From Marinobacterium nitratireducens (lineage in GTDB: Bacteria > Pseudomonadota > Gammaproteobacteria > Pseudomonadales > Balneatricaceae): a stretch of 64,000 nucleotides of DNA. The first letter of the stretch is position 1; each line of letters begins with the position of its first letter. The stretch spans positions 1 to 64,000 of the forward strand of contig NZ_BMLT01000016.1 of NCBI RefSeq assembly GCF_014645375.1, in the 5' to 3' direction. A program made the position numbers and the translations under genes. The notes under the pieces are model-generated. The model was not told where the DNA came from. It saw only the letters and a program-made list of their open reading frames with translations, and did not search any database. This document shows, in pieces, positions 37,771-48,080 of the stretch.

Positions 37771-37776
37771 GCCCCC

Positions 37777-37811
37777 TTACGCCTTACGCCTTACGCCTTA
37801 CGCCTTACGCC
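37777..37811. repeat. heptamer tandem array, TTACGCC x 5
   Basis: Five exact head-to-tail units with a period of 7, starting six bases from the murJ start codon, so the array overlaps the murJ 5' leader and ribosome-binding region. Confidence 0.95.
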
Positions 37812-37895
37812 ATCCATGGTGGCATTCGCCGTGCGCTCTGCCACCCTGCCGCGCCCGGCATCATACTGCGACCTGGTTAAAAATTCCGCTCTTTT

Positions 37896-37924
37896 ATTGA
37901 CATCGGGCCAGCGAGAAGGAATAA
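37896..37924 (+). promoter_or_regulatory. rpsT promoter
   Basis: TTGACA (37896-37901), a 17-base spacer and AATAAT (37919-37924), pointing to rpsT 67 bases downstream. A strong match to the sigma-70 consensus. Confidence 0.85.
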
Positions 37925-37991
37925 TCTCGCGTCTTAATTTCTCGGCATCCACCGCCGGGACCTAACCAATCAACGTTTAAGGAGCCGGACT

Positions 37992-38255
37992 GTGGCAAAT
38001 TCCGCAGGATCTCGTAAACGCGCTCGCCAGGCGGAGAAGCGTCGCCAGCATAACGCTAGCCTGCGCTCCATGGTGCGCACTTACATCAAGAAAGTTGTCA
38101 AGGCAATCGACGGCGGCGACCAGGCTGCTGCCGCAGAAGCCTTCAAGGTCGCTCAGCCGATCATGGACAGCTCTGTCAACAAGGGCATCTTCAACAAGAA
38201 CCAGATCGCCCGCACCAAGAGCCGCCTGAACGCCCGCATCAAAGCACTGGCGTAA
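37992..38255 (+). CDS. rpsT: 30S ribosomal protein S20
   Basis: An 87-residue, Lys/Arg/Ala-rich helical protein with the S20 pattern: ANSAGSRKRARQAEKRRQHN at the N-terminus and IFNKNQIARTKSRLNARIKALA at the C-terminus. The start is GTG, a common choice in rpsT, preceded by AAGGAGCC. Convergent distance to the next gene and its own promoter and terminator show a single-gene unit, divergent from murJ. Confidence 0.97.
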   Translation: MANSAGSRKRARQAEKRRQHNASLRSMVRTYIKKVVKAIDGGDQAAAAEAFKVAQPIMDSSVNKGIFNKNQIARTKSRLNARIKALA

Positions 38256-38299
38256 TCACGCAAAGACTCGGCGCCGGCAAGCGTTTTCCGGCGCTCAAG

Positions 38300-38326
38300 A
38301 AAAAACCGGCTTCGGCCGGTTTTTTT
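38300..38326 (+). terminator. rpsT terminator
   Basis: AACCGGC-TTC-GGCCGGTT stem followed by seven T residues; a classic intrinsic terminator 45 bases after the rpsT stop. Confidence 0.92.
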
Positions 38327-38332
38327 GTGTCT

Positions 38333-38360
38333 ACGGGTGACGGGTGACGGGTTACGCGTT
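38333..38360. repeat. degenerate heptamer array, ACGGGTG type x 4
   Basis: ACGGGTG, ACGGGTG, ACGGGTT, ACGCGTT in tandem; period 7. The first two units match the array at 14183. Confidence 0.7.
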
Positions 38361-38434
38361 AATCCGGAATTCACACGTTAAATCCCGGAATTCGCCGTAG
38401 GCTCATTCCAGGTTACGGACCCGCGACAGCCCAT

Positions 38435-38516
38435 GTAGGGCATCCTTGAGCGCAGCAACCGCCATGGATGGCGGGAAGATCGTTATTGCAGGAGCAAATA
38501 ACGACGAAACGTGCCG
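38435..38516. repeat. family C repeat with nested module, left part
   Basis: GTAGGGCATCCTTGAGCGCAGC and CGAAACGTGCC, with ACCGCCATGGATGGCGGGAA and TTGCAGGAGCAAA nested between the arms. A further arm, GGTGCCGTTCGCTTC (38525-38539), is cut by the IS1182 element and resumes at 40260. Confidence 0.7.
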
Positions 38517-38539
38517 GCTTTTACGGTGCCGTTCGCTTC

Positions 38540-40259
38540 GAGGCTGTGAAAGTATTCGATATCTTGCGAACCGGCCTCACCCTGTCCGGCGCCGCGAGCT
38601 CTCGGGCTGCGTAGGAGCGGCGCCCTCGCCGCGAATTGGTTAGGCGCCGGTGCTTCCATTGTTGCACCGGCAGTCATGGATCGTCTCAGAAGGCATTGCG
38701 ATTAGAGCAAAACAAGACCTGATGGCTTCACGCCACCCGCTTTTCGCAGTACTCCCGGAACCTTTCCAGGTCCGGCAGGATATTGAGTACCCGCGTGAAG
38801 TTGTAACTCAGCGTCATCAGGCTGAACTCGGCGCGGACCTTGTCTAGTCCCCGGCACAGGAAGTGTGTCCAGCCGGCCCACATTTTGATGGTGCCCAGGG
38901 GATGTTCAGCCAGTGCCGCGCGTTGCTTCATGTAAGCCTCGCCCTCGGTTTCCATCCGCTGTTGATGCCGTTCCACGACTTCCTCATGTTCCCAGCGCTG
39001 GAGCTGTCTGCGGTTGGATTTTTCTTTCAAGCACTGACCTCGCAACGGACAGGACTTACAGTCTGTGCGACTGCTGATATAGCGCCTCATCTGCTTGCCG
39101 TTGTTGGTTTTGCCCATGCATGAGAATTTGAGCACGTTGCCAGCCGGACATCGATAGCAGTCGCTGTCCGGATCATAGATAAAGTCCTCGCGGCCGAAGC
39201 GCCCGTCGTGCTTACCTCTCTGGCTGATCGCCACAAACGGGGTGATGTCCGCGTCTTCGCAAGCCTTTAGCTCCAGTTGATTGTAATAACTGCTATCAGC
39301 CACCACCTCGAGGTTTTTCGTCCCCAAGTTCTCTTTGGCCTGCAGGGCCATCCGGGCTAGTTGGTTCTGGTCGTTGCCGTCGTTGACTACATCGCTGGCA
39401 ATAATCAGACCGTGCTGACTGTCCACGGCACACTGTACATTGAAGCCAGCCGTGGGGCCCTTATCGGTCTTCTTGTTCAACAAGCGAGCGTCCGGGTCGG
39501 TTCGGGACAGCTGGGTCTCGCCGCTCGCCTCCAAGTGTTCCATATCCTGCTGGCAATGCTGCAAGTGCCGCTTCAGCCGTGCCAGTTTGTCCTGCATTGC
39601 TTCCTCATCCTGCGCCGCCTGGGCCTCCTGCCGGTCTCCTTGAGCCAGTGTGGTATGCCAAGCCTCGATGTCCGCTTCAAGCTTGGCCTGCAGGCGTTTC
39701 AGTTTGGTGCGGGTCTGGATGCTGGCCTTGGAGGCATTGCCCTCCATAAAGGCACTGTCGATAGCGACCAACTCGGCACCAAACAGCGATAGCTCTCGAC
39801 AGAGCAGGATGAAGTCTTTATTGACGGCTTTCAGGGCGGTCGGGTTGTTTTTGCGAAAATCGGCGATGGTCTTGTAGCTGGGATGCAGCTGGTTCAGCAA
39901 CCAGATCACTTCCAGGTTACGGTAAGTCTCCCGCTCTAGCCGGCGAGAGCTGCGGGTGCGGTTAAGGTAGCCCCAGAGGTAGAGCTTCAAGAGGGCCGCC
40001 GGCTCAAAAGCGGGCTGTCCGGCCGACAGCTCGCCGCCGGCATTCTGAAAGCCCAGCTTTTCCAGATCCAGAGTGCTCACATACACGTCGATGGCTCTGA
40101 CTTTGCTGTCAACGTCGACATATTCTTCGATAGAAGGCGGCATCAGTAGCAGCTGATGCCGCGATGGACCTTCCTTGTAGCGCCGTCCCATATGCCGGCC
40201 CTCGCTGGCCATTCAGACTAAGCGCAGGATTTTAGCCGAAAAAATACTTTCACAGCCTC
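38540..40259. mobile_element. IS1182-family insertion sequence, complete
   Basis: Ends are perfect 17-bp inverted repeats: GAGGCTGTGAAAGTATT (38540-38556) and AATACTTTCACAGCCTC (40243-40259). The flanks read GCTTC before and TTCGC after; an intact family C copy elsewhere (52318-52325) reads through without the insert, which points to a 3-base target duplication TTC. The element is 1720 bases with one transposase gene on the minus strand. Its 172 bases beyond the gene include a partial family B repeat (GTAGGAGCGGCGCC, near 38610). Confidence 0.9.
38728..40191 (-). CDS. IS1182-family transposase
   Basis: A 487-residue DDE transposase. N-terminal domain with FEPAALLKLYLWGYLNRTRSSRRLERETYRN, catalytic segments VAIDSAFMEGNAS (first Asp) and VVADSSYYN (second Asp), a Cys-rich zinc-like insert (CYRCPAGN, CKSCPLRGQCL) and a C-terminal HPLGTIKMWAGWTHFLCRGLDKVRAEFSLMTLSYNFTR with the Glu. 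All parts are intact and there is no frameshift, so the element may be active. The ATG at 40191 follows GAGGG at eight bases; another ATG at 40212 lacks a site. Confidence 0.93.
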   Translation of the reverse strand: MGRRYKEGPSRHQLLLMPPSIEEYVDVDSKVRAIDVYVSTLDLEKLGFQNAGGELSAGQPAFEPAALLKLYLWGYLNRTRSSRRLERETYRNLEVIWLLNQLHPSYKTIADFRKNNPTALKAVNKDFILLCRELSLFGAELVAIDSAFMEGNASKASIQTRTKLKRLQAKLEADIEAWHTTLAQGDRQEAQAAQDEEAMQDKLARLKRHLQHCQQDMEHLEASGETQLSRTDPDARLLNKKTDKGPTAGFNVQCAVDSQHGLIIASDVVNDGNDQNQLARMALQAKENLGTKNLEVVADSSYYNQLELKACEDADITPFVAISQRGKHDGRFGREDFIYDPDSDCYRCPAGNVLKFSCMGKTNNGKQMRRYISSRTDCKSCPLRGQCLKEKSNRRQLQRWEHEEVVERHQQRMETEGEAYMKQRAALAEHPLGTIKMWAGWTHFLCRGLDKVRAEFSLMTLSYNFTRVLNILPDLERFREYCEKRVA

Positions 40260-40341
40260 TTCGCTCAGGGGCACCTACGACTGCCACCTTTTAACCGTCG
40301 TACCAACCCTATTCGCTGCGAGGCGCCGCTCCCACAACCAA

Positions 40342-41466
40342 TCACGCCAGCGCCAGGTTATCCCGGTGCACCAGCTCCTCTTCCGCCATGTAACCGAGCA
40401 GCTGCTCGATCATGGTGCTGGGCCGGCCAATGATCCGACGCGCCTCGTCCGCGCCATAATTCGCCAGACCGCGCCCGACGATGCGGGCATTCTCGTCCAT
40501 CAGAATCACCATCTCGCCGCGCGAAAAATCGCCCGACAGATCGCGCACCCCGGCCGGCAGCAGACTCTTGCCCCTTTCGCGTACCGCCGCCACGGCGCCG
40601 GCGTCCAGCACCAGAGTACCGCGCGCCTGCAGATGCCCGGCAATCCACTGTTTGCGCGCCGCCTCGCGGCTGCGCTCCGGTATCAGCAGCGTGCCGACGG
40701 GCTCGCCGCGCCGCAGACGCAGCAGCACTTCGGGCTCGCGCCCGCTGGCAATCACGGTGACCGCGCCGGAACGTGCCGCCAGACGCGCAGCACGCACCTT
40801 GGTCGCCATACCGCCGCGCCCAAGCCTGCCGCCACCGCCAGCCATTGCCACCAGCGCATCGTCCTCGGCCCGCGCCTCGTGAACGAATTCGGCATCGGGA
40901 TTGCTGCGCGGATCCGCGGTATAGAGACCACTCTGATCGGTCAGCAGAATCAGCCCGTCCGCCTCGATGAGGTTGGCCACCAGCGCGCCGAGCGAATCGT
41001 TGTCACCGAAGCGGATTTCATCGGTTACCACGGTATCGTTTTCGTTGACCACCGGCACCACCCCAAGCCGCAGCAGCTCGCGCAGCGTGGCGCGCGCGTT
41101 CAGATAACGCTTGCGGTTCGACAGGTCCTCATGGGTCAGCAGAATCTGCGCGGTGTGGGTGGAGTGGCGTTGAAAATTGGCCTCGTAGGCCTGCACCAGG
41201 CCCATCTGCCCGATCGCCGCCGCCGCCTGCAGCTTGAACATCTCGTGCGGCCGGTCAGCCCAGCCCAGGCGCGACATCCCCTCGGCGACCGCACCGGAGG
41301 ACACCAGCAGCAACTCCAGCCCACCGGCGCGCAATGCCGCCAGTTGATCGACCCAGTGCGCGATTGCCGCCTGATCCAGTCCCCGACCGTCATTGGTCAA
41401 CAGCGCACTGCCGATCTTGACGACCCAGCGACCACCACTGCTCAGCCTGTTCCTACCCCTGGACAC
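40342..41466 (-). CDS. proB: glutamate 5-kinase
   Basis: A 374-residue protein: amino-acid kinase domain ([16 protein letters not shown] at the start, [40 protein letters not shown]) followed by a C-terminal PUA domain (about 275-370). It makes gamma-glutamyl phosphate, first step of proline synthesis. The start is taken as GTG at 41466, with AGAGGG seven bases upstream; a GTG at 41493 would overlap the obgE end. The gene lies directly after obgE, a common gammaproteobacterial order. Confidence 0.94.
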   Translation of the reverse strand: MSRGRNRLSSGGRWVVKIGSALLTNDGRGLDQAAIAHWVDQLAALRAGGLELLLVSSGAVAEGMSRLGWADRPHEMFKLQAAAAIGQMGLVQAYEANFQRHSTHTAQILLTHEDLSNRKRYLNARATLRELLRLGVVPVVNENDTVVTDEIRFGDNDSLGALVANLIEADGLILLTDQSGLYTADPRSNPDAEFVHEARAEDDALVAMAGGGGRLGRGGMATKVRAARLAARSGAVTVIASGREPEVLLRLRRGEPVGTLLIPERSREAARKQWIAGHLQARGTLVLDAGAVAAVRERGKSLLPAGVRDLSGDFSRGEMVILMDENARIVGRGLANYGADEARRIIGRPSTMIEQLLGYMAEEELVHRDNLALA

Positions 41467-41480
41467 CGAACTACCCTCTG

Positions 41481-42680
<1,200 letters not shown>

Positions 42681-42812
42681 CTAACCTCCCCGCAACGAAC
42701 TGACCGCTGCGTGAGCGAACAGTAAACAGTGGACAGTGAACAGTTATTGGTGTCCAGCGATTTCTTTCCCTGCTGACTGTCAACTGTTATCTGCTAACTG
42801 CATTTGATCCCA

Positions 42813-42845
42813 ACAAAAAAAGCCCCGCAGAGGCGGAGCTTTTTC
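42813..42845 (-). terminator. rpmA terminator
   Basis: On the minus strand: AAGCTCCGCCTC-TGCGGGGCTT followed by a T run. It lies 19 bases past the rpmA stop and separates it from obgE. A short direct-repeat patch (ACAGTGGACAGTGAACAGT, 42725-42743) follows between it and obgE. Confidence 0.85.
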
Positions 42846-42863
42846 AGAACGCTAAAAACCGGT

Positions 42864-43121
42864 TTACGCGGGTACGATGCTGACGTACTTGCGCTTGCCC
42901 TGGCCTTTAACTTCGAACTTTACTACGCCGTCCGCCTTGGCGAACAGAGTGTGGTCACGACCCAGGCCAACATTCTCACCGGCGTGGAACTTGGTGCCAC
43001 GCTGACGCACGAGGATGTTGCCGGCTACGACTGCCTGACCGCCGTAGCGCTTGACGCCAAGACGTTTCGACTCTGAGTCGCGGCCGTTACGAGTAGAACC
43101 ACCAGCTTTTTTGTGAGCCAT
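42864..43121 (-). CDS. rpmA: 50S ribosomal protein L27
   Basis: An 85-residue protein starting [28 protein letters not shown], the invariant L27 N-terminus that reaches the peptidyl-transferase centre. It lies 24 bases after rplU and ends at a terminator, forming the usual rplU-rpmA unit upstream of obgE. Confidence 0.97.
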   Translation of the reverse strand: MAHKKAGGSTRNGRDSESKRLGVKRYGGQAVVAGNILVRQRGTKFHAGENVGLGRDHTLFAKADGVVKFEVKGQGKRKYVSIVPA

Positions 43122-43145
43122 TATCTATCTCCTGATCCGGTTGCC

Positions 43146-43457
43146 TTAGGCGCTGATACCAGTGATTTTCACCTGAGTGAACCACTGACGGTGACCCTGA
43201 CGCTTCATGTGGTGCTTACGACGCTTGAACTTCAGGATCTGCACCTTGGCGCCACGGCCGTGCTCGACCACTTCAGCGGTTACCTTGGCACCGTCAACCA
43301 CCGGCGCGCCCACTTTAACGTCGTCGCCGTTACCAACCAGCAACACGCGATCGAATTCAACGCTGGAACCCAGCTCGGCCTGCAGCTTTTCCAGCTTCAG
43401 GGTCTGGCCTTCCTGAACGCGGTACTGCTTGCCACCGCTGACAATCACTGCGTACAT
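43146..43457 (-). CDS. rplU: 50S ribosomal protein L21
   Basis: A 103-residue protein with [25 protein letters not shown] and the C-terminal [24 protein letters not shown] signature. GGAG lies eight bases before the ATG at 43457; the frame is open for 12 more bases. Confidence 0.97.
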   Translation of the reverse strand: MYAVIVSGGKQYRVQEGQTLKLEKLQAELGSSVEFDRVLLVGNGDDVKVGAPVVDGAKVTAEVVEHGRGAKVQILKFKRRKHHMKRQGHRQWFTQVKITGISA

Positions 43458-43563
43458 TTCTTTCTCCAAGTCATGCCCATCCGGCTACTGGAATACAAGA
43501 ACCTACTTCTAAGGGTCGACCCCTATGGTAGGGAGCTAAAGTTGGATGAGCTCAGGGCGCGAG

Positions 43564-43592
43564 ATTCTATAGCAATGCGATCGCATGTTCAA
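43564..43592 (-). promoter_or_regulatory. rplU promoter
   Basis: TTGAAC (43592-43587), a 17-base spacer and TAGAAT (43569-43564), giving a leader of about 100 bases before rplU. Confidence 0.75.
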
Positions 43593-43731
43593 GCTCGGCG
43601 TGAGTGTAGTGGTGAGCGGGTAGGGTGTCGGTACGCGAAGTGCACCGCACCGTCATGGATGTCATGGCGACGACATCGCACGGGGGCAATCCATTTATTC
43701 GCCGCGGGGCGCGGCTGCCCCGGGCGCTTTC

Positions 43732-43760
43732 TTGACACCCTTGCAGGCACCCCCTAGCAT
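43732..43760 (+). promoter_or_regulatory. ispB promoter
   Basis: TTGACA (43732-43737), 17 bases and TAGCAT (43755-43760), 36 bases upstream of the ispB ATG. Confidence 0.75.
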
Positions 43761-43795
43761 GGCGCGCATACAAATCGTACAGATCAGACCGTCCC

Positions 43796-44764
43796 ATGCA
43801 GCCACATCAGCTCAACCCCGAGATCGAGCCTCAGTTCGAAGCCGTTAACGACTACATTATCAACCACCTCGGGTCGACGGTCCCGCTGGTCGAGAAAATC
43901 GGCCATTACATTGTCGAAAGCGGCGGCAAACGGTTGCGCCCTCTGCTGGTTCTGCTCGGCGCCAATGCCTGCGGCTATCAGGGACAGCACCATATCCCGC
44001 TGGCAGCGATCATCGAGTTCATCCACACCGCCACCCTGCTGCACGACGACGTCGTCGATAATTCCGAGCTTCGCCGCGGCAAGGATACCGCCAACGCCCG
44101 TTGGGGCAATGCCCCCAGCGTCCTGGTCGGCGACTTTCTTTACAGTCGCGCCTTCCAGGTCATGGTGGAAATCGGCAGCATGGAGGTGATGCGCGTGATT
44201 GCCGACGCCACCAACGTCATCGCCGAAGGCGAGGTGCTGCAGCTGCTCAACTGCAAGAACCCCGACACCAGCGAAGAGGCCTACATGCAGGTCATCCTCG
44301 GCAAGACCGCCACCCTGTTCGAGGCGGCGGCCGAGACCGGCGCCATTCTCGCCGACTCATCTGCGCAGGCGCGCGAGGCGCTGCGCCTGTACGGCCGTCA
44401 TCTGGGCATTGCCTTCCAGCTGGTCGACGACCTTATGGACTACCTGTCCAGCGCCGAGGAAATGGGCAAGAACGTCGGCGACGACCTTGCCGAGGGCAAG
44501 CCGACGCTGCCGCTGATCCAGGCAATGAAGGCCGGCAACGAAGACGAGCGCCAGCTGATCCGCCAGTGCATCAGAGCCGGCGGCCTCGACGATCTGCAGC
44601 CGGTCCTCGATATCGTGCACCGCACCGGCGCCATCGACTACACCAAAGCCGCCGCGCAGCGCGAGGCCGACCGTGCCGTCGCCGCGCTGGAGGCGCTGCC
44701 GGCCAGCTCGTTCCGCGACACCCTGGAACAGATAGCCGAGCTGGCGGTCAACCGCAGCAGATAA
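43796..44764 (+). CDS. ispB: octaprenyl diphosphate synthase (polyprenyl synthetase)
   Basis: A 322-residue trans-isoprenyl diphosphate synthase with both Asp-rich motifs: LLHDDVVDNSELRRG (first DDxxD) and FQLVDDLMDYLS (second). It makes the side chain of ubiquinone, which feeds the oxidase chain. Divergent from rplU-rpmA, the widespread gammaproteobacterial order. Confidence 0.94.
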   Translation: MQPHQLNPEIEPQFEAVNDYIINHLGSTVPLVEKIGHYIVESGGKRLRPLLVLLGANACGYQGQHHIPLAAIIEFIHTATLLHDDVVDNSELRRGKDTANARWGNAPSVLVGDFLYSRAFQVMVEIGSMEVMRVIADATNVIAEGEVLQLLNCKNPDTSEEAYMQVILGKTATLFEAAAETGAILADSSAQAREALRLYGRHLGIAFQLVDDLMDYLSSAEEMGKNVGDDLAEGKPTLPLIQAMKAGNEDERQLIRQCIRAGGLDDLQPVLDIVHRTGAIDYTKAAAQREADRAVAALEALPASSFRDTLEQIAELAVNRSR

Positions 44765-44890
44765 GCCGTAATTGTGCGATATCTGCAGCGAAAAGCGCAC
44801 CATTGCGCAATAAGCGTGCTTAGCCCTGCCTGAGCCGCTATAATCGCCAGATATCACTTTGCATAAAAAACCATCAGATTAAAGTATCCA

Positions 44891-45406
44891 ATGACTAAAC
44901 CCTCCTCTTTCGAACGCGAAGACCTGCTGCGCTGCGGTCATGGCGAGATGTTCGGCCCGGGCAATGCCCAGCTGCCGGTCGACAACATGCTGATGATGGA
45001 CCGCATCGTCAAAATCGCCGAAGAAGGCGGCTTGTACGGCAAAGGCGAGATTATCGCCGAGCTCGATATCAACCCGGACCTCTGGTTCTTCCAGTGCCAC
45101 TTCCCGGGCGACCCGGTGATGCCGGGCTGCCTCGGCCTCGATGCCATGTGGCAGCTGGTTGGCTTCTTCCTGGGCTGGCGTGGCAACAAGGGTCGCGGCC
45201 GCGCCCTGGGTTCCGGCGAGGTCAAGTTCACCGGCCAGATCCTGCCCACCGCCAAGAAGGTGACTTACAACATTCACCTCAAGCGCGTGATCGAGCGCAA
45301 ACTCGTCATGGGCATCGCCGACGGCAGCGTCAGCGTCGACGGTCGCGAAATCTACACCGCCAAGGATCTGCGCGTCGGCCTGTTCACCTCCACCGACAGC
45401 TTCTGA
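44891..45406 (+). CDS. fabA: 3-hydroxydecanoyl-ACP dehydratase/isomerase
   Basis: A 171-residue hot-dog-fold enzyme with catalytic His70 ([14 protein letters not shown]) and Asp84 (GLDAMWQ), the same numbering as E. coli FabA. It introduces the cis double bond of unsaturated fatty acids. A TATAAT at 44839-44844 is a likely -10; the -35 is poor, hinting at activator use. fabB follows. Confidence 0.97.
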   Translation: MTKPSSFEREDLLRCGHGEMFGPGNAQLPVDNMLMMDRIVKIAEEGGLYGKGEIIAELDINPDLWFFQCHFPGDPVMPGCLGLDAMWQLVGFFLGWRGNKGRGRALGSGEVKFTGQILPTAKKVTYNIHLKRVIERKLVMGIADGSVSVDGREIYTAKDLRVGLFTSTDSF

Positions 45407-45486
45407 CAGGCCTCTTGGCCACAGGCAGAGGACGCAGGAGCGGTTTCTGCCTAAGCTTTCAGACAGGCACCCTGCTGCGAGCTTCA

Positions 45487-45533
45487 AAACGGCCCGGATA
45501 CAGGTTGCCTGCCGACCTGTTCCGGGCCGTTTT
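45487..45533 (+). terminator. stem-loop between fabA and fabB
   Basis: Outer stem AAAACGGCCCGGA / TCCGGGCCGTTTT plus inner ACAGGT / ACCTGT. A strong structure followed by a T run, which would reduce read-through from fabA into fabB. Confidence 0.75.
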
Positions 45534-45672
45534 CGCATTCCGTCAGCGACAGTCCGGCGGGCAGTCACGACAGGAAGCCGATTACAGGTAGCCATCGGGT
45601 CTGCTTTGAAGGACAATAGGCGACCTGTTATCAGCAATGAATCTAAACCGAGTGAATCACAAGAGGCCTCAC

Positions 45673-46890
45673 ATGCGTCGTGTCGTTGTTACCGGTATGG
45701 GGATCGTGTCCTGTCTGGGCACCGACAAAGAGTCCGTCCTCGAGTCTCTGAAAGAGGGCCGATCCGGCATAAAGTTTCAGGAAGAATACAAGGAGCTGGG
45801 TTTCCGCAGCCAGGTAGCTGGCAGCATCGACCTGGACCTTGAATCCCTGATTGACCGCAAACTGCTGCGCTTCATGGGCAGCGCGGCGGCCTACGCCTAC
45901 CTGGCGATGGACCAGGCCATCAAGGACTCCGGCCTGACCGAGGACCAGGTTTCGAACGTTCGTACCGGTCTTATCGCGGGCTCCGGTGGCGCTTCCTCGG
46001 CCGATATCGTCGAGACTGCCGATATCCTGCGCACCAAGGGTGTGCGTCGCGTTGGCCCGTACCGTGTTACCCGCACCATGGGCAGCACCGTATCCGCCTG
46101 TCTGGCGACACCGTTCAAGATCAAGGGCGTCAACTACTCCATCACCTCCGCCTGTGCCACCAGCGCGCATTGCATCGGCAATGCCATGGAGCAGATCCAG
46201 CTCGGCAAGCAGGATGTGGTCTTCGCCGGCGGCGGCGAGGAACTGCACTGGTCCCTGAGCGTGATGTTCGACGCCATGGGCGCCCTCTCCAGCAAGTACA
46301 ACGACACGCCGGAGAAGGCCTCACGCGCCTACGACGCCAACCGCGATGGCTTCGTCATTGCCGGCGGCGCCGGTATGCTGGTGCTCGAAGACCTGGAGCA
46401 CGCCAAGGCCCGCGGTGCCAAGATCTACGCCGAACTGGTCGGCTATGGCGCGACCTCCGACGGCTACGACATGGTGGCACCGTCCGGCGAAGGTGCCGTA
46501 CGCTGCATGCAGCAGGCGATGTCCACCGTCGAGGGCTCTATCGACTACATCAACTCCCACGGCACCTCTACGCCCGCCGGCGATATCCAGGAGCTGAAGG
46601 CGATGAAACAGGTCTTCGACGACAAGATGCCGCCGGTCAGCTCGACCAAGTCGCTAACCGGGCATTCGCTGGGTGCCACCGGCGTTCAGGAAGCGATCTA
46701 CTGCCTGCTGATGCAGGAGAACAACTTCGTCTGCGCCTCGGCCAACATCGACGAACTGGACCCGGAAGCCGAAGGCCTGCCAATCGTGACCCAGCGCATC
46801 GACAACGCCAACCTCGAGCGCGTGATGTCCAACAGCTTCGGCTTCGGCGGCACCAACTCGACGCTGGTGTTCCAGAAGTACAAAGGCTAA
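45673..46890 (+). CDS. fabB: 3-oxoacyl-ACP synthase I
   Basis: A 405-residue ketosynthase with Cys161 ([10 protein letters not shown]), and histidines in NSHGTSTP and GHSLGATG. FabB elongates the cis-unsaturated intermediates made by FabA. The start at 45673 has GAGG at six bases; an in-frame ATG at 45637 would add 12 residues absent from the family. Ends at a strong terminator. Confidence 0.97.
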   Translation: MRRVVVTGMGIVSCLGTDKESVLESLKEGRSGIKFQEEYKELGFRSQVAGSIDLDLESLIDRKLLRFMGSAAAYAYLAMDQAIKDSGLTEDQVSNVRTGLIAGSGGASSADIVETADILRTKGVRRVGPYRVTRTMGSTVSACLATPFKIKGVNYSITSACATSAHCIGNAMEQIQLGKQDVVFAGGGEELHWSLSVMFDAMGALSSKYNDTPEKASRAYDANRDGFVIAGGAGMLVLEDLEHAKARGAKIYAELVGYGATSDGYDMVAPSGEGAVRCMQQAMSTVEGSIDYINSHGTSTPAGDIQELKAMKQVFDDKMPPVSSTKSLTGHSLGATGVQEAIYCLLMQENNFVCASANIDELDPEAEGLPIVTQRIDNANLERVMSNSFGFGGTNSTLVFQKYKG

Positions 46891-46933
46891 CCGCCGGCGA
46901 GGGTGGAATCACCCGAAACGCAGGAGCCGCATA

Positions 46934-46967
46934 CAAAAAAGCCAGCCCCATTGGGCTGGCTTTTTTG
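46934..46967 (+). terminator. fabB terminator
   Basis: AAAAAAGCCAGCCC-CATT-GGGCTGGCTTTTTT, a perfect stem with T run. Confidence 0.93.
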
Positions 46968-47029
46968 TATCTGCAGTATGACTGCTACAGCGTGAAAATT
47001 GCGAAATCGCAGGATGGGTGATGGGCTAC

Positions 47030-47064
47030 CCGTCACGCGTAACCCGTAACCCGTAACTCGTAAC
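47030..47064. repeat. heptamer tandem array, CCGTAAC type x 5
   Basis: Units CCGTCAC, GCGTAAC, CCGTAAC, CCGTAAC, TCGTAAC in tandem with a period of 7, between fabB and the acyltransferase stop codon. Confidence 0.8.
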
Positions 47065-47083
47065 CGCTTATATCAGGCACCTA

Positions 47084-47818
47084 TCAGGCACCGATGGCGC
47101 GCATCTCCCGCTCCAGCCAGCCGACGACCTCCGCATGCACCTCTTCGACACTGCGCCCCCGGGTCTCGACCGGTGCGCCGATGCGCAGCTCGACGGTGCC
47201 GGGACGCTTGACGAAGCTCTTGCCGGGCCAGTAGCGGCCGGCATTGTGGACGATCGGCACCACCGGCACCTCGCTGTCCACGGCCAGCATCGCGGCGCCC
47301 TTGTTGAAGCGGCCCATCTCGCCGACCTTGACGCGGGTGCCCTGCGGGAAAATCAGCACCGGAATGCGCTGCTCGAGCTTTTCCCGTCCCTGCGCCATCA
47401 GCTGTCTCAGCGCGCCGCGGCGCTGACTGCGATCCAGCGCGATCGGCTTGAGCATGCCCAGCGCCCAGCCGAAGAACGGAATCTTCAGCAGCTCGCGCTT
47501 GAGCACTACGGCCTGCGGCCGGATCAGAGTCTGGAAGTAAAGGGTCTCCCATTCGCTCTGGTGATTGGCCACCGCGACGAAGGCGCTGCCGTCGTTCGGC
47601 AGATTCTCCCGTCCCTCGACCCGGACCCGCACGCCGCAACAGATACGCAGCCACAGCATGTAGAAATAATTGATGCCGGTAAACAGGGTGAAGCGGGCAC
47701 GAAACGGAAGCACAGGCCCCAGCAGCAGACAAATCAACGAATACAGAATGGTCACCGGATAGAAGCCGGCGTAATACAGGGTCGCACGCAGGTATTGCAT
47801 CGGCGTCGCTTGCGGCAT
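47084..47818 (-). CDS. 1-acyl-sn-glycerol-3-phosphate acyltransferase-like protein
   Basis: A 244-residue PlsC-domain protein with an N-terminal membrane helix (about 15-38). Motif I reads NHQSEWET (an HX4E variant of HX4D seen in several proteobacterial relatives) and motif III reads IFPQGTR. It probably makes phosphatidic acid. GGAGG lies six bases before the ATG at 47818; an ATG at 47824 overlaps the moaD stop. It occupies the place where moaE usually follows moaD. Confidence 0.88.
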   Translation of the reverse strand: MPQATPMQYLRATLYYAGFYPVTILYSLICLLLGPVLPFRARFTLFTGINYFYMLWLRICCGVRVRVEGRENLPNDGSAFVAVANHQSEWETLYFQTLIRPQAVVLKRELLKIPFFGWALGMLKPIALDRSQRRGALRQLMAQGREKLEQRIPVLIFPQGTRVKVGEMGRFNKGAAMLAVDSEVPVVPIVHNAGRYWPGKSFVKRPGTVELRIGAPVETRGRSVEEVHAEVVGWLEREMRAIGA

Positions 47819-47820
47819 GC

Positions 47821-48075
47821 TCATCCTCCGGTCACCGGCGGAAAGAAGGCCACCTCGTCGCCATCCTTCAATGCCGCCTGCAGGTCGACCATCTCCTGAT
47901 TCACCGCCACCAGCAGGTTCGGTGCCTTGAGCACCCGGGACCAGCCCTCGCCGCGTTCGGCCACCAGGTGATCGACGAGCTGCCCGACCCGCTCGACCCC
48001 GGCCGGCAGCGCCAGCGCTTCCTGATCGACGCCGAGCTGCTCGCGAACCCGGGCGAAATATACCAGCTGCAACAT
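47821..48075 (-). CDS. moaD: molybdopterin synthase small subunit MoaD
   Basis: An 84-residue ubiquitin-fold protein ending in VTGG, the C-terminal Gly-Gly that carries the thiocarboxylate sulfur. FPPVTGG and LLVAVNQEMV match the family. It supplies sulfur to molybdopterin, working with MoaE, which is not in this window. It starts five bases after moaC. Confidence 0.93.
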   Translation of the reverse strand: MLQLVYFARVREQLGVDQEALALPAGVERVGQLVDHLVAERGEGWSRVLKAPNLLVAVNQEMVDLQAALKDGDEVAFFPPVTGG

Positions 48076-48080
48076 TTCGC

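Larger units (their letters stand above)
38256..38539. other. intergenic gap with terminator, heptamer array and family C copy
   Basis: Between rpsT and the left end of the IS1182 element (472 bases to the transposase stop codon). Apart from the listed terminator, repeats and IS end, nothing coding was seen. Confidence 0.6.
43458..43795. other. divergent promoter region of rplU and ispB (338 bases)
   Basis: Holds the two listed promoters. Between them, 43616-43672 is a diverged family C arm (GTAGGGTGTCGG, GTGCACCGCACC) with a GTCATGGATGTCATGG core resembling the nested module. Confidence 0.65.

Noticed and set aside
44816-44844. Complete sigma-70 promoter for fabA
   Set aside because: TATAAT is good, but the base string 17 upstream (GTGCTT) is not a -35, so only the -10 is mentioned under fabA.
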